Shown one piece after another: positions 24,047 through 32,165 of a stretch of 64,000 nucleotides of DNA. The position numbers and the translations under genes were made by a program. The notes under the pieces are model-generated. The model worked only from the letters and a program-made list of their open reading frames with translations. It ran no database searches and was not told the origin of the DNA. Source of the stretch: Myxococcaceae bacterium. GTDB taxonomy: Bacteria; Myxococcota_A; Polyangia; Polyangiales; Ga0077539. Position 1 is the first letter of the stretch, and each line of letters opens with the position of its first letter. The stretch is from the NCBI GenBank assembly GCA_004297725.1, contig SCUS01000154.1:1-64000 (forward strand), written 5' to 3'.

Positions 24047-26107
24047 ATGCGCAGACCATCCCCTCCCTTCCTCGCGCTCCTCGCGATCGCACTGACGGGC
24101 TGTTCCTTCCTGGTGGACGCCGACGAGGCGAGGCTGCAACCGGGGCCTCGACCCGACGCCGCGGTCCCCTCCGACACGCCCCGGGCGGACGTGCCCGCGG
24201 TGGATGTCCCCGCGGTCGATGTCCCCGCGGTCGATGTCCCTGCGGTCGATGTCCCCGCGATGGACGTGCCCGCGATGGACGTGCCCGCGATGGACGTCCC
24301 CACGCTCGATGTCCCCGCGATGGACGTGCCCACGATGGACGTGCCCGCGCTCGACGTCCCTGCGCTCGATGTCCCCTCGCGCGATGTCCCAGCGCTCGAC
24401 GTGCCCATGAGCGACGTGCCCCCGCCGGACGCGGCGTGCCCCTCGGGCTCGCTTCGCTGCGGCGACAGGTGCGTCGACCCGCAGACCGACGGCGCCCACT
24501 GCGGGCGCTGCAACAACCCCTGCGCCTCCGACCGCTCCTGCTCCGCCGGAACCTGCGTGCGGGTGTGCATCGGCTCTCAGCGCCTCTGCGGCGACGCGTG
24601 CATCGACGTGCTCAGCGACGCGGCCCACTGCGGCGCCTGCGGCCGCGCCTGCGCCTCGGGGGAGGTGTGCTCCGCCGGGGAGTGCGCCGCCACCTGCCTG
24701 TCCCCCAACCTGCTGTGCTCCGGCGCGTGCGTCGACGTGAGCACGAGCGCGGCGCACTGCGGGTCGTGCGGCCGCGCCTGCGCCTCGGGCGAGGTCTGCT
24801 CGGGCGGGGCGTGCCGATCGGTGTGCGCGACCGGAGAGACCTTCTGCAGCGGCGCGTGCGTCGACACCCGGGTCGATCCGAGAAACTGCGGCGCCTGCGG
24901 GGCCGCGTGCACGGGCACCCAGGTCTGCGAGGCCGGCGCGTGCCGGGCCGTGTGCCCGATCGGGCAGACGCTCTGCGGCGGCGCGTGCGTCAGCGTGCAG
25001 ACCGACAGCGCCCACTGCGGGGCCTGCGGCAACGCCTGCGCCGCGGGCCTGGTCTGCTCGGCCGGGGCGTGCACCTGCGCCTGCGCTCCCGGGAGCTCGT
25101 GCTGCCCGAGCGGGGCGTCGCTGGTGTGCGCGGCGACGCAGACCGACCCGGCGCACTGCGGCGGCTGCGGCCGGGCCTGCGCGGCGGGGCAGCAGTGCGT
25201 CGACGGCGCCTGCATGACGGTGAGCTCGTGCGTCGCGCCGCGCATCACCTGCGGCGGGGCCTGCGTCGACCCTCGGACGGACCCGAGCAACTGCGGCGGC
25301 TGCGGCCGCGGATGCACGGGGGGCCAGGCGTGCGCGGCCGGGGCGTGCGTGTGCCCGGCGGGGCAGACCTACTGCGGCGGTCGCTGCGTGTCGACGGTCA
25401 CGGACCCGAGCAACTGCGGCGCGTGCGGGGTGGGCTGCGCCCCGGGCCAGTCGTGCGCGCTGAGCCTCTGCGTGTGCGCGGCGCCTCGCATCACCTGCGG
25501 CGGGCAGTGCGTGAACCCGCAGAGCGACGCCTCCAACTGCGGCGCCTGCGGGCGCGTGTGCCCGGAGAGCGCGACCTGCTCCAGCGGGAGCTGCGTGTGC
25601 CCGGCGGGGTCGGTCTCCGACGGTCGGGTGTGCCGCAGCCTGCGCTACGACCCGCTGAACTGCGGCCGGGTGGGCAACGCCTGCCGCGCCGACCAGGTGT
25701 GCACCGCGGGCGCCTGCGTCTGCCGCCCGGGGCTCACCTCCGGAGGCGGCGGAACCTACTGCACCGACCTGCAATCGAGCCCCAACAACTGCGGCGTGCT
25801 GGGGCGGCGCTGCAACAGCAGCCAGGCCTGCGTGCGGGGGGTCTGCATGAGCGATCGCTCGTGCACGTCGCCCAGCACCGACTGCAGCGGGTGGTGCGTC
25901 GACCTCCGGACGCACCCCTTCCACTGCGGAAGCTGCGGCCGCGCCTGCGCTCGAAACGAGGTCTGCGTCGCCGGGAGCTGCGAGCCCTACTACGCGGTCA
26001 ACCCCTGCCTCACCTGCCCCTGCACGGGCTGCCGCTCGATCGAGACCTGCTGCGCCACGCCCGACCGCAGCGCCACCACCTGCGTCGACGGCACCCGCTG
26101 CCCGTAG
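24047..26107 (+). CDS. Surface lipoprotein with Asp-Val-Pro linker and Stig1-type Cys-rich repeats
   Basis: A 686-residue protein. ATG 24047 begins a lipoprotein signal (L-A-I-A-L-T-G-C). After it comes a stalk of 16 Asp-Val-Pro units spaced every five residues (15 bases; 24188-24425). The rest is about 12 tandem Cys-rich units of about 40 residues with the pattern C-x-x-x-C-V-D-x(5)-N/H-C-G-x-C-G-x-x-C-x(5)-C-x-x-G-x-C, which resembles the Stig1 repeats found in myxobacterial outer-surface proteins. The last 40 residues have a different Cys pattern (C-L-T-C-P-C-T-G-C). Such proteins probably form disulphide-rigid extracellular rods for adhesion or cell contact. No enzymatic site is seen. Confidence 0.82.
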   Translation: MRRPSPPFLALLAIALTGCSFLVDADEARLQPGPRPDAAVPSDTPRADVPAVDVPAVDVPAVDVPAVDVPAMDVPAMDVPAMDVPTLDVPAMDVPTMDVPALDVPALDVPSRDVPALDVPMSDVPPPDAACPSGSLRCGDRCVDPQTDGAHCGRCNNPCASDRSCSAGTCVRVCIGSQRLCGDACIDVLSDAAHCGACGRACASGEVCSAGECAATCLSPNLLCSGACVDVSTSAAHCGSCGRACASGEVCSGGACRSVCATGETFCSGACVDTRVDPRNCGACGAACTGTQVCEAGACRAVCPIGQTLCGGACVSVQTDSAHCGACGNACAAGLVCSAGACTCACAPGSSCCPSGASLVCAATQTDPAHCGGCGRACAAGQQCVDGACMTVSSCVAPRITCGGACVDPRTDPSNCGGCGRGCTGGQACAAGACVCPAGQTYCGGRCVSTVTDPSNCGACGVGCAPGQSCALSLCVCAAPRITCGGQCVNPQSDASNCGACGRVCPESATCSSGSCVCPAGSVSDGRVCRSLRYDPLNCGRVGNACRADQVCTAGACVCRPGLTSGGGGTYCTDLQSSPNNCGVLGRRCNSSQACVRGVCMSDRSCTSPSTDCSGWCVDLRTHPFHCGSCGRACARNEVCVAGSCEPYYAVNPCLTCPCTGCRSIETCCATPDRSATTCVDGTRCP
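24188..24425 (+). repeat. 15-bp in-frame tandem repeat coding D-V-P-x-x
   Basis: About 16 units of 15 bases (consensus near gatgtccccgcggtc), varying mainly in codons four and five. They encode the Pro-rich stalk of the Stig1-repeat lipoprotein. Confidence 0.9.
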
Positions 26108-26136
26108 CGGGCAGCCCGACCCTACGGAGAGCTCCC

Positions 26137-26472
26137 ATGGCGACCCCGCGAAGTGCCGATGTCCGAGACCCGCTGCTCGCCGAGGCGCTGCTGCGTCACG
26201 AGGGGCAGTGGGTGCCGATGTTCCTGGCGAGGGCGGCGCTGGGGCTGACCTCCGTGGTGTGGGTCTCGGCCGCGCCCGAGGGAGCCGGGGGCGTCGCGCT
26301 GCTGTCCCCGGTCGAGGCCAGCGCGTGGCTGCGCTCTCGCGGCGACACCAAAGGCTCCGCGCGCGTCTCCGGCACGCCTTCCCCGGGCTCGGCGTGGGCC
26401 GTGGGCCTCGGGGCGGGCGGGGCCTCGGTGTGGTCCCTCGCGATGACCCCCATCCTCACCCGCGGCGGCTGA
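26137..26472 (+). CDS. Hypothetical protein
   Basis: A 111-residue protein with no signal peptide. ATG 26137 has GGAGAG 6 bases upstream and lies 29 bases after the Stig1-repeat gene, so the two are probably co-transcribed. The middle is strand-rich (G-L-T-S-V-V-W-V-S-A-A and G-V-A-L-L-S-P-V-E-A). No family is recognised. Confidence 0.6.
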   Translation: MATPRSADVRDPLLAEALLRHEGQWVPMFLARAALGLTSVVWVSAAPEGAGGVALLSPVEASAWLRSRGDTKGSARVSGTPSPGSAWAVGLGAGGASVWSLAMTPILTRGG

Positions 26473-26482
26473 GCGCTCCCGC

Positions 26483-28231
26483 TCAGGGCAGCAGCGCCGC
26501 GTCGATCAGGAAGACATCCGGCACGATGCGTCGCAGCCTCGCCCTCGACACGGGTCGTCGCTCGTCCTGCGCGGCCTCGTCGCGGGTGACCTTCGTCTCC
26601 GCGCCCCCCATGGCCATCAGCTCCACGCGCAGGGCGTCGGCCTCCCTCGCCTCGCCCAGCGCCCCGAGCACCCGCGCCCGGAGCAGCAGCAGCTTCGCCC
26701 GGCGGAAGGCCCCGGCCTCCAGGGTGAGCGCCACGCGGAGGTGATCGCTGGCGGTCGGGAGGTCGTCGGTCATCAGCGCGAAGTGCGCGGCCAGGGTGCG
26801 GAAGCCGGGCTCCCGAGGGGCGCGGCGGACGAGGTCCTCGATGCGGGGTCGCAGCTCGCGGGGCGAGGCTCCCTCCAGGTGCGCGTGGGTGGCCTCGGTG
26901 TAGGCGCGGAGGGTCTCTCGCTCTCCGACGCTCAGCGGTTGGCCCCGGTGGGTGCGCCCGGTGGGGCTCCCCGGCGCTCCGTCGAAGGGCACCGCTCCCA
27001 CCGCTCCGTCCCACGACCAGGGGACCGTCACATAGGGTCCGATGCCCGTCGGCGCCCTGCCCACGGAGACCCGGACGCAGCGGGCGTCGGCCTCGGTCAC
27101 GATGCTCTGCACCGACATCGCCGAGACCACGCAGTCGCCCGAGAGCCGCTCCACGCCGTCGTGCAGGTCGTCCGAGACGGGCGAGCGGAAGTCCCCGAGG
27201 AGGTTCTCCAGGTCGTCGGCGGAGAGGCCCCCGGCGGCCTCGCGAACCCGCTCGTGCAGTCGTCGGTAGCGCGCGTCGGAGTCCACCGCGAAGGCCGGGC
27301 TGGACGTGACCTCGCCCTCGCGCAGCGACGCGGAGAGGTAGCGGTTGGTGCACGCGAGGTGGCTCGCTCCGGGCGACGGGCGACTCGCCTCGACGGCTCG
27401 GCCGGTGGTCTCGATCACCACGGCCGAGCGCTCCTCGGCGGAGGACACCAGCAGGCCCCAGGTGGAGGCCGAGCCCACCTCGCGGGCGACGGCGACGGCG
27501 TCGTCGAGGGTGCGCGCCCGGCGCACGATCTCGTGGCCCAGGTCGGCGATGGACGCGGCCTGCCAGGCCACGTCGCGGTGGAAGCGGGTGTGGGCGGTGA
27601 TGGTGATCCCGGCCTCGTTGAAGCCGGTGACGCCGGGGAGGTCGGCGCCGCGGCTGGTGACGTAGCCGTAGCGCAGCCCCTCGTCGGGATCGCAGAAGGC
27701 GACCACGGGGCTGTGGTCCCAGATGGTGGCGCCGGGGAAGTCGAAGTTGCGGGCGTGGCGCAGCGCCCCGTCGGAGGAGGACGCGCCCCACACCGCGAGG
27801 CTGGAGCACGCGGGGATGGCCGCGAAGGCGCCGACGTGCGCCGGGAAGGCGCCCGCCCGACCGAGGAGCCCGACGGTGTTCTGGAGCACGTCCATGGTGA
27901 GCATCGCCGCGGCCACGCCCCGGGGAACGTCGGCCGCCGCGAGCATGGCCTCGATGCGGGCCAGGTACTCCGGGAAGCGCCGGCGTCGGTACGCGTGGAG
28001 CACCTGGGCCTTGGCGGAGAGCAGCGGCCCGACGAGCAGCTCCATCGGGCGCCTCGCGGCGTGAGGGACCGCGAGCCCGAGCATCCGGGCCGCCATGGTG
28101 GGGTAGAACGCGCTCAGGCGCTCGTAGCCGCCGAGGCGCCGCAGGACGGCGCCGTGCTGGGCGCCCATCTCGGCCTGCGAGCCGCGGAGGCGCAACACCA
28201 GGAGGGGGTTCGGGGCGAGCTCGGGCTTCAT
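26483..28231 (-). CDS. C45-like Ntn hydrolase (acyl-CoA:6-APA acyltransferase / isopenicillin N acyltransferase-like)
   Basis: A 582-residue protein. Residues about 15-420 match the C45 / AAT-like Ntn-hydrolase family: catalytic Cys142 in P-A-C-S-S-L-A-V-W-G, then D-G-A-L-R-H-A-R-N-F-D-F, then G-F-N-E-A-G-I-T-I-T, then a conserved C-T-N-R-Y. In this family the Cys becomes the N-terminal nucleophile after self-cleavage; the 141-residue segment before it would be the pro-part. The last 150 residues are helical, resembling a TPR-like region (R-A-K-L-L-L-L-R-A-R-V-L-G-A-L-G). The family hydrolyses or transfers amide acyl groups; a role on acyl peptides or lipids is possible. A TAGCCT box 12 bases before ATG 28231 suggests a leaderless message. 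Confidence 0.83.
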   Translation of the reverse strand: MKPELAPNPLLVLRLRGSQAEMGAQHGAVLRRLGGYERLSAFYPTMAARMLGLAVPHAARRPMELLVGPLLSAKAQVLHAYRRRRFPEYLARIEAMLAAADVPRGVAAAMLTMDVLQNTVGLLGRAGAFPAHVGAFAAIPACSSLAVWGASSSDGALRHARNFDFPGATIWDHSPVVAFCDPDEGLRYGYVTSRGADLPGVTGFNEAGITITAHTRFHRDVAWQAASIADLGHEIVRRARTLDDAVAVAREVGSASTWGLLVSSAEERSAVVIETTGRAVEASRPSPGASHLACTNRYLSASLREGEVTSSPAFAVDSDARYRRLHERVREAAGGLSADDLENLLGDFRSPVSDDLHDGVERLSGDCVVSAMSVQSIVTEADARCVRVSVGRAPTGIGPYVTVPWSWDGAVGAVPFDGAPGSPTGRTHRGQPLSVGERETLRAYTEATHAHLEGASPRELRPRIEDLVRRAPREPGFRTLAAHFALMTDDLPTASDHLRVALTLEAGAFRRAKLLLLRARVLGALGEAREADALRVELMAMGGAETKVTRDEAAQDERRPVSRARLRRIVPDVFLIDAALLP

Positions 28232-28243
28232 GGCGATGCGAGG

Positions 28244-28249
28244 AGGCTA
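28244..28249 (-). promoter_or_regulatory. -10-like box (TAGCCT) upstream of the C45-like gene
   Basis: TAGCCT on the minus strand, 12 bases before ATG 28231, with no Shine-Dalgarno sequence between them. Confidence 0.3.
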
Positions 28250-28270
28250 CCTCGCCGACAGGGGGGCAGG

Positions 28271-28594
28271 TCAGAGCAGCTTGAGGAGGTTCTCCTTCGT
28301 GGTGAGCCCGACGCGCTGCGCCCTGCGCTCGCCGCCCTCGAAGACCATCACCGTGGGCGCCCCCCGCACGCCGTAGCGCGCCGACACCTCCGGCGCGTCG
28401 TCGATGTCGACGGTCACCACCTTCACCCGCCCGACGTTCTCGTCGGCGATGCGGTCGATGATGGGGTCGAGCGCCCGGCAGGGCCCGCACCACCTCGCGC
28501 CGAAGTCCACGAGCACCGGGCCCGCGGCCCGCAGCACCTCCGCCTCGAAGCTGCCGTCGTCCGCCGCCGTCACGTTGCTGCTCTTGCTGGTCAT
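28271..28594 (-). CDS. trx: Thioredoxin
   Basis: A 107-residue thioredoxin of the usual size. The redox motif is W-C-G-P-C (35-39), preceded by V-L-V-D-F-G-A-R. The cis-Pro is in R-G-A-P-T and the central V-D-I-D-D-A-P strand is present. It reduces protein disulphides in the cytoplasm. A GGAGAG site precedes ATG 28594. It is divergent from an ECF sigma factor gene, with a TCTTACA/TGTAAGA inverted repeat between them, so both may respond to the same signal. Confidence 0.94.
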   Translation of the reverse strand: MTSKSSNVTAADDGSFEAEVLRAAGPVLVDFGARWCGPCRALDPIIDRIADENVGRVKVVTVDIDDAPEVSARYGVRGAPTVMVFEGGERRAQRVGLTTKENLLKLL

Positions 28595-28681
28595 CTCAGG
28601 GTCTCTCCTCGGTTCGATGGCGCGCTCTCGCGCCGATCGGGTCGTCTCGACGGGAGGTATGAGGTGCTGACCGCGGGTCGC

Positions 28682-28709
28682 TCTTACACCCTCCGCCCTC
28701 GCTGTAAGA
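28682..28709. promoter_or_regulatory. 7-bp inverted repeat between thioredoxin and ECF sigma genes
   Basis: TCTTACA (28682-28688) and TGTAAGA (28703-28709) form a perfect inverted repeat with a 14-base spacer, so the centres are 21 bases or two helical turns apart. This is the spacing of a dimer operator. The right arm also contains TAAGAT, a possible -10 for the ECF gene. A role in joint control of the divergent genes is inferred. Confidence 0.45.
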
Positions 28710-28738
28710 TCGCTCCCCGTCGGCACCCTCATCCGCCC

Positions 28739-29281
28739 GTGGACCACGCCAGCACCGCTCCTCCGTCCGCCTTCGACGCGCTCGACGCGCTGGGCCACCT
28801 CGTCCCCGCGCACCGCCGGGCGCTCACCCTCGTCGCCCGTCGCGAGGGCGTCTCCGCCGAGGACGCGGTCGACTGCGTGCAGGATGCTCTCTGCACCTTC
28901 CTCCAGCTCGCCCAGCGCGGCGGGCTCCCTGCCGAGCCGGGGCGCCTCCCGGCCTTCCTCGCGGGGGTCGTGCGCAACGCCGCGCGCAACCGCCGACGAC
29001 GCCACGAGGTCGCCCGCCCCCACGAGGAGCTCACCGCGTCACCCGAGACCGGGGGGCCCTCCTCCGAGGAGCTCGTCGCCCAGGCCGAGGAGCACGTCCG
29101 GCTGCGCGCCTGCGTCGACCGGCTCTGCGACACCCAGAAGGCCGTGGTGCTGCTGCGGCTGCTCGACGAGCGCCCCGGAGAGGACGTCGCCGACGCGCTG
29201 GGCATCACCCGGGGCTATGTGGACGTGCTGCTGCACCGCGCGAAGGTCTCGCTGCGGGGGTGCATGACCGACGGACGCTGA
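28739..29281 (+). CDS. ECF-type sigma-70 family RNA polymerase sigma factor
   Basis: A 180-residue ECF sigma factor with only regions 2 and 4. Region 2 includes E-D-A-V-D-C-V-Q-D-A-L (promoter melting and core binding) and region 4 is a helix-turn-helix (V-A-D-A-L-G-I-T-R-G-Y-V-D-V-L-L-H-R-A-K). The start is GTG 28739. No anti-sigma gene is next to it, which is common for ECF factors in myxobacteria. It is convergent with a small unknown gene (6-base gap) and divergent from thioredoxin, hinting at a redox or envelope stress role. Confidence 0.88.
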   Translation: MDHASTAPPSAFDALDALGHLVPAHRRALTLVARREGVSAEDAVDCVQDALCTFLQLAQRGGLPAEPGRLPAFLAGVVRNAARNRRRRHEVARPHEELTASPETGGPSSEELVAQAEEHVRLRACVDRLCDTQKAVVLLRLLDERPGEDVADALGITRGYVDVLLHRAKVSLRGCMTDGR

Positions 29282-29287
29282 GGCGCC

Positions 29288-29641
29288 TCAGCCCTCGCGG
29301 ATGAGCGTCTTCGGGCTGCGGTAGAGCGGAAACCACCACGCGCGGTCGTTCTTGAAGTGGATCCACAGGATGTCGATGCGCTTCTTGCCGTCGGGCGACT
29401 CGATGAACAGCCCGGGGGCGCTGAGCTCCTCCCAGATGTCTGCCCACTCGGCGTTCTCCTGCTCGCTGTCGACGTCGAGGAGCGCCGTCTCCCGCTCGAA
29501 GAGTCGGCGCACGGACTCGAACGCAGGGGTGAGCTCGTAGCGCCCCTCGACGGCCTGTTGATCGGTCATCAACGCCTGTCCGTCGGGCCGCAGCACGGCG
29601 AGCAGTTCGCCGCCTCTCGTCAGTCGCCACTCGGTGTCCAT
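29288..29641 (-). CDS. Hypothetical protein
   Basis: A 117-residue soluble acidic protein with no recognised family. It is strand-rich at the N-terminus (L-L-A-V-L-R-P-D-G-Q-A-L-M) and has a W-W-F-P-L-Y segment near the end that suggests a compact beta domain. ATG 29641 is preceded by a TAGGGT box (29655-29660) 13 bases away and no Shine-Dalgarno sequence. Confidence 0.65.
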   Translation of the reverse strand: MDTEWRLTRGGELLAVLRPDGQALMTDQQAVEGRYELTPAFESVRRLFERETALLDVDSEQENAEWADIWEELSAPGLFIESPDGKKRIDILWIHFKNDRAWWFPLYRSPKTLIREG

Positions 29642-29747
29642 GGTCGGGTTCGCGACCCTACCACGCACCCCGGGGTCGGGTGGAAGGGCCCAGCGCCTCC
29701 TCCTCGGGGAGACCGTCGGCTTCTGGCCCGCCGCGCTCCCCCGCTGC

Positions 29748-29753
29748 TATCCC
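29748..29753 (+). promoter_or_regulatory. -10-like box (TATCCC) upstream of the helicase gene
   Basis: TATCCC, 8 bases before ATG 29762, with no Shine-Dalgarno sequence. Confidence 0.25.
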
Positions 29754-29761
29754 CTCGCGCG

Positions 29762-31441
29762 ATGGCCACCATGCTCACGAAGCGCACCGTCTCCGCCCCG
29801 CGCCGCCCTGCGCCCGCCGCCGCCGCGCCCGCTCGCGCCCACGTGCTCGACGTGCCCTTCGCCATGCGCTCCGTCGCCACCGCCGGGGGCGCCCGCTGGG
29901 ACGCCGACCACGGCGTCTTCGTCTACCGCGGCGCCACCCTCCCGGGCTCGCTCCACGCCTTCCGAGCGGCCCCCTACTCCTGGGAGCGCCGGGTGGAGCG
30001 CGAGCTCAACGACGACGCGCCCGCGGCCCCCTCGAAGCCCGCCGCGGACATCACCCTGCGCGAGCACCAGCGCGCCGCGGTGAAGGCCATCGGGCTCGCG
30101 GTGAAGAGCAGCCGGCCGGGCTTCCTGCTGGCCGACGACGTGGGCCTCGGCAAGACCATCAGCGCGTGGGAGGCGGTGCGCGCGATGCCCTCGGCGGAGA
30201 CCGTGCTGGTGGTGTGTCCGCTCGCGGTGATCGCCCACTGGCGGCGCACCATCGAGGCCCTCGGGGACGCCGGCCGCTCGGTGGTGCTCATGAACTACGA
30301 GCGCCTGGGCAAGCTCTTCGAGGTGTCCGCCGAGGCGCGCCGCAAGGTGCGCTCGAAGAAGGGCCTCGCCCGCGCCGGGAGCGCCCTCGCCTTCGACGTG
30401 GTGATCTGGGACGAGAGCCACCGCTGCAAGAACCCCGCGGCGGCGCGCTCGAAGTTCGCGGCCAAGCTCAACGCGAGCGCGGGCTTCTCGCTCTGGCTCT
30501 CGGCCACGGCGGGGCAGAACCCGCTCGAGCTCTCCTACCTCGCGCCGCTGCTGGCGAGCCTCACCGGCAGCCGGGCGAGCGACCTCAAGGACTTCGAGCG
30601 CTGGTGCCTCGACCAGGGCCTCGGCGTCACCCGCGGCACCTTCGGACGCTGGGACTGGCGGGGCGGCCGCGAGGACTGCGAGAAGGTGCGGGCGCTGCTC
30701 TTCGACGGGCGCTCCCCCGGAGGGCTGCGACGGCGGCCCGAGGACATCGCCGGGTGGCCGGAGATCAACCGCATCCTCACCCCCATCGGGCTCGATGCGT
30801 CGGCGAGGGAGCGCTACACGCAGGCCTGGACGGAGTTTCGCGCCGCCATGGACCTCGCGCCTGGCGGGAGGGACCCTCGCGGCGCCCTCGCGGCGGCGCT
30901 GCGGCTGCGCCAGAAGGGCTCCCTCATCCGCGTCGACGGGACCCTCGAGCTGGTGCTGGAGCTGCTGGAGAACGGCCACCAGGTGGCGGTGTCGGTGGCC
31001 TTCATGGAGACGCTCGAGGCGCTGCGGGAGGGGCTCGCGAAGGAGGGCGTCGCCTGCGCGGCGCTGCACGGCGGCACCCCGATGATGGAGCGCGAGGCCG
31101 AGCGGATGCGCTTCCAGCGGGGCGAGGCGAGGGTGGTGCTCTTCACCGTGGAGGAGGGCATCTCGCTGCACCAGGGGGAGCACAACGAGGTGCCCCGCTC
31201 GGAGGTGATCCACGACCTGCGGTGGTCGGCGATCCAGATGGCGCAGATCGAGGGGCGGTGCCACCGCGACGGCCGCTTCGCGCAGGTCTACTGGGCCTAC
31301 GCCGACGACACCATCGAGGAGCGCATCGCGGCCATCGTGTGCAGGCGCATCCAGTCGATGAAGGCGATGGTGGGCGACGACGTGGAGACGCTGCGGGAGA
31401 TCGAGCGGCTGCTGGCCGACGCGCGCGCCGCGGAGGGATGA
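29762..31441 (+). CDS. SNF2-like DEAD/DEAH-box helicase with N-terminal G-A-R-W-D domain
   Basis: A 559-residue SF2 helicase/translocase. Motif I is A-D-D-V-G-L-G-K-T (124-132; DD instead of the usual DE), motif II D-E-S-H (217-220), motif III S-A-T-A, and motif VI Q-I-E-G-R-C-H-R-D-G-R. The insert between lobes is short. The N-terminus has G-G-A-R-W-D-A-D-H-G-V-F-V-Y (42-55), resembling the small DUF5710-type domain found next to DNA-processing enzymes. This layout resembles phage-type SNF2 helicases more than chromatin remodellers. ATG 29762 lies 8 bases after a TATCCC box. It would translocate on DNA in an ATP-dependent way; the pathway is unknown. Confidence 0.87.
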   Translation: MATMLTKRTVSAPRRPAPAAAAPARAHVLDVPFAMRSVATAGGARWDADHGVFVYRGATLPGSLHAFRAAPYSWERRVERELNDDAPAAPSKPAADITLREHQRAAVKAIGLAVKSSRPGFLLADDVGLGKTISAWEAVRAMPSAETVLVVCPLAVIAHWRRTIEALGDAGRSVVLMNYERLGKLFEVSAEARRKVRSKKGLARAGSALAFDVVIWDESHRCKNPAAARSKFAAKLNASAGFSLWLSATAGQNPLELSYLAPLLASLTGSRASDLKDFERWCLDQGLGVTRGTFGRWDWRGGREDCEKVRALLFDGRSPGGLRRRPEDIAGWPEINRILTPIGLDASARERYTQAWTEFRAAMDLAPGGRDPRGALAAALRLRQKGSLIRVDGTLELVLELLENGHQVAVSVAFMETLEALREGLAKEGVACAALHGGTPMMEREAERMRFQRGEARVVLFTVEEGISLHQGEHNEVPRSEVIHDLRWSAIQMAQIEGRCHRDGRFAQVYWAYADDTIEERIAAIVCRRIQSMKAMVGDDVETLREIERLLADARAAEG

Positions 31442-31456
31442 GGGGGCGCCCGGCGG

Positions 31457-32122
31457 CTACGCCGGAGGGGGTCGCTTCACCCCGACCAGCAGCCCGTCGG
31501 GCGTGGTGACGCAGGCCGTGTCGAACTGCTCCCGCGCGTCTTCGTGGAAGCGCCGCATCGCCACCGCGTCGTCGCCGTCCTCCAGCAGCCTCCCGAACAG
31601 GAACACGTTGTCGCCGATGAGGAGCCCCCCCGGCCGGAGGTTTCTCGCGGCCCAGCGCCCGTAGCGGTCGTAGTTCACCTTGTCGGCGTCGATGAACACC
31701 GCGTCGAAGGGCCCGTGCTCCTCCAGCGTCGGGAGCATCTCCACCCCCGCCCCCTCGACCACCGTCACCCGGTCGTCGACCCCAGCGCTCCTCAGCACGT
31801 CGCGCGCGACGCCCGCGTGCTTGGTGTCGTACTCCACGCTCCACACGTGCCCCTCGGGGCCCACCGCGCGCGCCAGGTGGATCGTCGAGTAGCCCGCGAG
31901 CGTCCCCACCTCGACGACCTTCTTCGCGTTGGCGAGGCGCAGCAGCATCGCGATGAGGGCGCCCTCCGCGCGGCCCACCTGGATGGCGGGCATCCCGTGG
32001 ATGCCGGGCGCCGCGAAGGCGTACTCCAGGCCCGCGTCGTGGGGGTGATGCACCCCGTCGACCCATTCGAGGATCAACTTGTCGAAATAGGTTCTACCGC
32101 CGCGAGAGTCGATGTCTGCCAT
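31457..32122 (-). CDS. O-methyltransferase, class I SAM-dependent (CCoAOMT-like)
   Basis: A 221-residue methyltransferase of the family 3 / caffeoyl-CoA O-methyltransferase type. The SAM-binding site is V-V-E-V-G-T-L-A-G-Y-S-T. Metal-site Asp residues lie in A-V-F-I-D-A-D-K, and G-G-L-L-I-G-D-N-V follows. ATG 32122 has AGGAGGA about 12 bases upstream. These enzymes methylate hydroxyl groups of catechol-like or polyketide substrates. The gene lies behind an anchored propeller-like protein on the same strand; the link is not obvious. It is convergent with the helicase gene (15-base gap). Confidence 0.9.
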   Translation of the reverse strand: MADIDSRGGRTYFDKLILEWVDGVHHPHDAGLEYAFAAPGIHGMPAIQVGRAEGALIAMLLRLANAKKVVEVGTLAGYSTIHLARAVGPEGHVWSVEYDTKHAGVARDVLRSAGVDDRVTVVEGAGVEMLPTLEEHGPFDAVFIDADKVNYDRYGRWAARNLRPGGLLIGDNVFLFGRLLEDGDDAVAMRRFHEDAREQFDTACVTTPDGLLVGVKRPPPA

Positions 32123-32165
32123 GAGTCCCAGCTCCTCCTCCTGCGCTCTCCGCAGGCTGAACCCC

